From NCBI GenBank assembly GCA_907165135.1, contig OU015569.1, positions 9,858,501-9,922,500 of the forward strand: a stretch of 64,000 nucleotides of DNA, written 5' to 3'. Numbering within the stretch: the stretch's first letter is position 1; the number at the start of each line of letters is the position of its first letter. Made by a program: the position numbers and the translations under genes. Under the pieces are notes generated by a model, which saw only the letters and a program-made list of their open reading frames with translations, made no database searches and was not told the origin of the DNA. The DNA comes from Oikopleura dioica (Eukaryota > Chordata > Appendicularia > Copelata > Oikopleuridae). Below are positions 58,666 to 64,000 of the stretch, piece after piece.

Positions 58666-59832
58666 TTAGTCGCTTTTTAGGTGAGAAAGAACAGCCTCAA
58701 GGCGAATATCGAGTTCAACTCGGCTATCAATATAAATCCGCAACTTTGGAACAAGCATAGAAATAGTCCACAGATCGATACAGTCACTGAACCTAGGCAA
58801 CTCCGCTAAGAAGCAATCTATCTCTACGCAACTTGTCTGCTCGTGTAAGAAATTATTAACTGTCATGCATTTCGTCCGCTTTCCGCTGCCAGAAAAGTTT
58901 TTCTTCAACTCATCCAATTTTTCCTGAACTCTGCGTTTTCAATGAAAATAAATAAATGAAAACCTGAGTGTAGCAAAGAATCACCTTCTCATCAAAACGC
59001 TTTTCCCCTGATGCAACGATGTCTTTCGATAAAGACGACAGCTTGCATATTTCTATGTCTGTGGTAAGCAGGCTCGGTTCTGATTTACTGCGCAAGTCTT
59101 CAAACTTGGGACCAAGAAGGAAATTCAAAGCTTATCGCGGGTTTTTTTTCAATTCTCTCTATCAAACAGTCAAACCTCATCTGAAAACCCTAACCGGATT
59201 CTGAAGTTTCCGATAAACCATCTGAGACAACAACTTTCCGTGCACTTTTTGGTATAATCCTAAACAGCCGTCTCAAATACTGCTCATTCTTTCTCAGCAA
59301 AATACGATCCGTATCAAAGATGTAAACATGTTGGATACTTTCTAGCGGCAACAAGTTTTCTTCAAAGGCTTTTTCAGGATATTTTTATAGCGAGAGATAG
59401 TTTTCGATAATAAAGGATAACCTATCCTTTGTTAATTCTGCTATTATTGGCAAGTTGTGCGACTAAAATGGGTTTGTTCGCAATACTTTGAACAGTACTG
59501 AGAAAAGATTCCCGCTTTCGTCTTTTGCTTTGCTGATCTCTGGCCAACAGCTTCCCTACACCATGCTGATTATTTTCGCTTCTTTCACATATTCTTTCCG
59601 TAATTGAGTTCGCACGCCCGGTCCGACTCACGATAATCAGCTTTTCTACGTCACCAAAAGGGGTCTGGTCACCGACGATTTCGTCGATTATCGCTGTCGT
59701 CTTGCCCGTGCCGGGAAAAGACTCGACGTAAAGATTCTGGCGATGATTTTCGAGACTTTGCAAAATGGCATTTTGAAATTTAGATTTTCCGTAGCCTCTA
59801 ACTAAAGCTCTTTGGAAAGAAGCTCGCAACAT
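58666..59832 (-). CDS. Degenerate DEAD-box helicase-like protein, probably mitochondrial
   Basis: ATG 59832 gives an Arg-rich, acid-free lead (MLRASFQRALVRGYGKSKFQ) suited to mitochondrial import. NLYVESFPGTGKTTAIIDEI contains an intact Walker A. At the position of motif II (DEAD) it reads HVYIFDTDRILL, and at motif III (SAT) VVVSDG. The second RecA-like part is recognisable only in outline (LLGPKFEDLRSKSEPSL linker, KCMTVNNFLHEQ), and the HRxGRxGR motif VI is absent; TAA is at 58668-58666. The layout resembles DDX28-like mitochondrial helicases stripped of catalysis. It may be a structural rRNA-binding derivative. It lies 263 bp after PSMA1 and 60 bp before MRG copy 2. The exon joins around 59140-59420 are inferred. 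Confidence 0.6.
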
Positions 59833-60094
59833 GGAAATTCTTAAAAAGTAGGGGTGATTGAAAACACGCGCGATTGGAGTCTCTTTCAATTTGATTCTAT
59901 TTATTTTTCTATGAAGAGGAGAAGGAAAAATAATACAAAACAAAAAAAGTAGCCGTTGTGAATGATTCCTATGTGAGTTGGTTCGAGTGGTGACACATGT
60001 ATATTTGCTATTATTAGAGTCAGCAGACTGTTGCACGGATTTCCAGTAAAAGGTGAACTCAGAGGGAAAATGGTGATCGTGATCGTTGAAGAAA

Positions 60095-61330
<1,236 letters not shown>

Positions 61331-61405
61331 TTAATTTAGGGCCATGCCCACCATCTTCTTAATTTATACAAATCACAGTAATCGTAAACCGTCCAAAAAC
61401 AATCG

Positions 61406-62048
61406 TTACGCTGAGCTTTTACTTTTTTTCTTCTTCTTGCGTGGCGTTTCTGCTTCATGAGCTTCTGACTTTTTCGATTTTCTTTTCTTCGCTTTACTGC
61501 TTGATTCACTTTTCGGAGTAGGAAGCATTCCCGTCAGTGCAAGTTGGCTTCGATCTTTGGTTTCCTCGACGTCGGGCCTTGCAGTCACTAAAATTCGTCA
61601 GAATAAAGCCAAATATTAATTAATAATAAGAGTTTGATTGATAAGTTATCTCGGATAACTTGAGTGTTCCCTTACTCGGCTTGTAATCAAAGTCTTTCGG
61701 CTCATGGAGTGTTGGAAAAGCAGAGAGCTCAATTTCGCCAGCGATTGGGACACAGACGCAGTTCTCTCCATCTCCGAGGCCGCTAATCAGAGTCGCATTT
61801 CTATTCGGGTCGTTTTTCATGGAGAGCTCAGTGGTCGTTCCTTCGATCTGGTACTGGACAGAGTCATCGGTTTTAAATATCGTTGTTCCCTAACGAAACA
61901 AATAGCTTCAAGTAAAACTATCAAATAAAACCTTTAGTGAATTTATGTCATATCCGCGGGGAACTCGAAGGCAGTACACTTCTGTCCCTTCCACTTCAAT
62001 TTCCTCCAGTTTGTCGGTCGCATTCGGAATCGTCGTTTTGGACAGCAT
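61406..62048 (-). CDS. POLR1G-like (RPA34-type) RNA polymerase I subunit, tentative
   Basis: ATG 62048 gives MLSKTTIPNATDKLEEIEVE, then EVYCLRVPRGYDINSLK, which recalls the start of the RPA34/POLR1G dimerisation module (short beta-rich segment with a hydrophobic-Arg-x-Pro motif). The middle exon has LISGLGDGENCVCVPIAGEI and FPTLHEPKDFDYKPSKGTL. The last is a Lys-rich tail (SSSKAKKRKSKKSEAHEAET, PRKKKKKSKSSA) with TAA at 61408-61406. A small beta domain followed by a long Lys tail is the usual layout of this subunit. The match is by eye and weak; other nucleolar proteins with Lys tails are possible. It lies 42 bp after the MRPS25 stop. Confidence 0.45.
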
Positions 62049-62090
62049 TCTAAAAAACTCCGAGTCAAAGAGTGTAATTTGGAAGTTAAT

Positions 62091-63252
62091 TTAATTAGCG
62101 AAAGGAATGCCAGGAGTAAAGTCTTTCATCCTGTGCAGTTGATCAAAACCTCCTTTCATGGAGTCTTTTTGGGCTAAATAAATAGTTCTTCGACGGTGCT
62201 CGTCCCGCAGCTCCTTCATATCGCCACTGAGGCCGTGCTCGCACTGCCAGAAGTAAGTACTCCAGTGCTCATGGATGACTTTCTGGCTCAGTCGTTTCAC
62301 GAGACGGAAGGTATCCCGCCCGTTCAAACTTTCGGTGATATTATCTTTTGTGATTTCTTCCACGCGCTTTGTTTCTTCAATATGCTACAGAAAATCAACT
62401 CAAAACAAGTTACAATACAGGAACCCACCTTTTTGAAACCTTCTGGACCTGCGTAATATCGACTGTCTTCACCTTTTTCTTGTAGAACTCATAACGATTA
62501 GCGTGGGCTCTTTCAGCTCGCTCGTACTAAAAATGCTTATTAAAAACGCTTAGAATTGTTGTTGTTACTAACCTGGATGGCTCTCAACTTGTAGGTAAAT
62601 AAGTTATCTTCGACGGGTAGATTGTGTGCGCTTCTCTGGGTGAGAGCTTTTCGTTCATCGCGTGTCTGCATGTGTCGCATGTTCACCGAGCAACCGAAAT
62701 GACCTGGTTGTTGACAAAGACATTTTCTGTGCACTCGGTTGATCTAGAAACGGTTCGTGTGAATGAAGAAGCGTAGTCTTCACACTTACATCAGACATGC
62801 AGCATGGCTTTGCAGCTGGATGAAGCCAAGGATTTTGAAGGCGACCTTCTTCGTCAAATTCTCGATTTTCCTCTTCTGCCTTGGTGAGACAAAACGTCCC
62901 TTGTATGTGTGTTGCGATTTCTTCTGCTGATGCGGCACAATTGATCGTTGTTGACCTGCCATCTAACAACGCGCTTATAGATTAGAAGCCTTTCGTTTGT
63001 CTCACCTTTGAAGTAGATCTGCATATACGGCACCGCTGTCATATTCGTTCTGACATCGATTTGGACATTTGGATTTTTGTACCGAAGTTGAGGAACGTAG
63101 AAGGTATTATAAATATGCGCGCCCTTGGAGAGGCCGTACTCATCGACAGAGGGTTTGTTGTACTCCAAGTTGATCGCAGCAATCTCCGAAATTAGGACGG
63201 GCCCTCGCTCTAGCCACCACTTCGTCTTGGTTATTGCATACCGTCCTCGCAT
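62091..63252 (-). CDS. MRPS25: Mitochondrial ribosomal protein S25 (mS25) with long C-terminal extension
   Basis: ATG 63252 (MRGRYAITKTKWWLERGPVL) opens the mS25 core: SKGAHIYNTFYVPQLRYKNP, NVQIDVRTNMTAVPYMQIYF and ATHIQGTFCLTKAEEENREF. The Cys set is CCMSD and RKCLCQQPGHFGC; in vertebrate mS25 similar cysteines help hold an Fe-S cluster with bS16m. In the same exon and frame the protein runs on past the normal end (MRHMQTRDERKALTQRSAHN), through an exon with YERAERAHANRYEFYKKKVK, to a last exon with WSTYFWQCEHGLSGDMKELR, and TAA at 62093-62091. The extension, about 150 residues, is not part of mS25 elsewhere. The stretch RAHANRYEFYKKK weakly recalls the complex I subunit NDUFB10. It is first of the long same-strand run. 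Confidence 0.85.
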
Positions 63253-63898
63253 CTTGTGACGGACAGAGGTTGCAGGGGATTTCTCGATGCTCGCGGGACG
63301 ATGAGCATGTTGGATTTTTTGGAGCGTTCCACTTTCAACCAAATAATCGTGCGTTTGACTCGTTCGCGAGCTCAGCTGTGCACTAGAATCAATTTAAAAT
63401 GGGTATTTTTAAACAATCTCAAGAAGCTTGACTTATTTTTCATCAACAATTGCGAGTTAATTCTTAATTTTACGATTTTAGTAGGAAAAACCTTTGAAAC
63501 ATACAAAAAAAAGTTGAATAATTATGGAAAATTATGTTCAACTTAGCTAATTTTGATATTTTAACTAAATTTAGGAGAGAACTGACAAGTTTTGATGAAC
63601 CTTGTGATAATTCGCTGAAAGCGGACGCCGAACCGGAGCATTTTCTCTCCTCTTTCTTTAAATTCGCGGAGGACTTTTCATGGGAGCGCGTAGGCGCGAT
63701 GCTCCGGAGGCTTTAGTAATTTTGAAACTTTAATACGAAAGTGGCCTTTTCGAAGATCATCTCTAGAACGTCGTCTTGTTTGTTATGGGTGGTGCCAAAA
63801 TTCTTCAGTTTAAAATTTCGTGTGGTGAGTAATGAAGAAAAATTTCACAGTGACTTCTTTTTGTTCTTTCCCGAAATATTATTTTATTTAGCCTTGCA
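63253..63898. other. Divergent promoter region between MRPS25 and a + strand gene
   Basis: About 650 bp. A + strand frame at 63534-63716 lacks splice support. The short inverted pair CGGAGCATTT and GCGATGCTCCG (about 63634 and 63696) could form a hairpin. A TTTTATTTAG acceptor-like site at about 63890 directly precedes the next coding start. No other features were seen. Confidence 0.5.
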
Positions 63899-63992
63899 AT
63901 GGAGACAGAGGGATTCACCATAAAATCCCGCAGCCCTGCTGCCCAGATTATCGGTCCCCCCTCTGCTGGCGCTTTCAAACAGCGAAAAAGCG
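63899..63992 (+). CDS. First coding exon of a gene leaving the window (partial)
   Basis: ATG 63899 gives METEGFTIKSRSPAAQIIGP and then PSAGAFKQRKS, ending at a GGTAAG donor (intron from 63993). An acceptor-like TTTATTTAG lies 8 bp upstream of the ATG, so the start may follow a 5' UTR intron or a trans-splice site. The peptide is Ser/Pro-rich and unassigned. Confidence 0.5.
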
Positions 63993-64000
63993 GTAAGAAA

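Overview
The window is eukaryotic and chordate-like, from an extremely compact genome. Almost every protein is a recognisable animal ortholog split by short introns of about 30-60 nt. Genes on one strand follow each other at gaps of 12-300 bp, and AATAAA signals sit just past stop codons. Several introns can only be read with non-GT donors (GA, GG or GC). This combination points to a larvacean tunicate, most likely Oikopleura dioica or a close relative. That is inference from architecture; no species-specific marker was recognised.

Layout. 0.3-0.5 kb: last exon of a + gene. 1.1-5.2 kb (-): SECIS-binding protein 2. 6.2-6.7 kb (-): an unresolved gene. 6.8-8.3 kb (+): a multi-pass membrane protein. 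8.4-16.5 kb (-): RPS14, RBM8A/Y14, JMJD6, a small single-TM protein, a four-TM protein and PIK3C3/Vps34 in transcription order; at least the last three look like one operon. 17.2-20.6 kb (-): an Argonaute that has lost all four slicer residues. 21.0-23.1 kb (-): a class A GPCR. 24.4-31.5 kb (+): ALDH4A1, a CCDC191/Sfi1-like W-repeat protein, a long coiled-coil protein and a small Ser/Pro-rich protein. 31.6-32.0 kb: a MITE-like element with 17-bp inverted termini. 32.1-37.2 kb (+): a USP53/54-type ubiquitin hydrolase, a small candidate cistron and a NEK6/7 kinase. 38.2 kb (+): a secreted peptide precursor that looks like a new amidated neuropeptide. 39.6-42.7 kb (-): a TTLL4-type tubulin glutamylase. 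43.9-45.8 kb (-): a tail-anchored acidic protein. 46.5-63.3 kb (-): MRPS25 (extended), a POLR1G-like protein, PSMA1, a degenerate DEAD-box protein, two tandem MRG15-like genes, NEDD8, POLQ, an unknown gene, NAXE and a C-lobe-only pseudokinase, again tightly packed. 63.9 kb (+): first coding exon of a gene leaving the window, divergent from MRPS25.

The operon-like runs mix housekeeping functions: proteasome, neddylation, mitoribosome, metabolite repair (NAXE), chromatin (MRG) and DNA break repair (POLQ). The points most worth following are the candidate peptide pQSLRPYL-amide, the slicer-dead Argonaute with an intact 5'-phosphate pocket, the cluster of non-canonical introns in the NEK gene, the foldback element, the truncated helicase-like and kinase-like proteins, and the extended MRPS25 reading frame. 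Exon boundaries were worked out by eye; gene spans run from start to stop codon and include introns.
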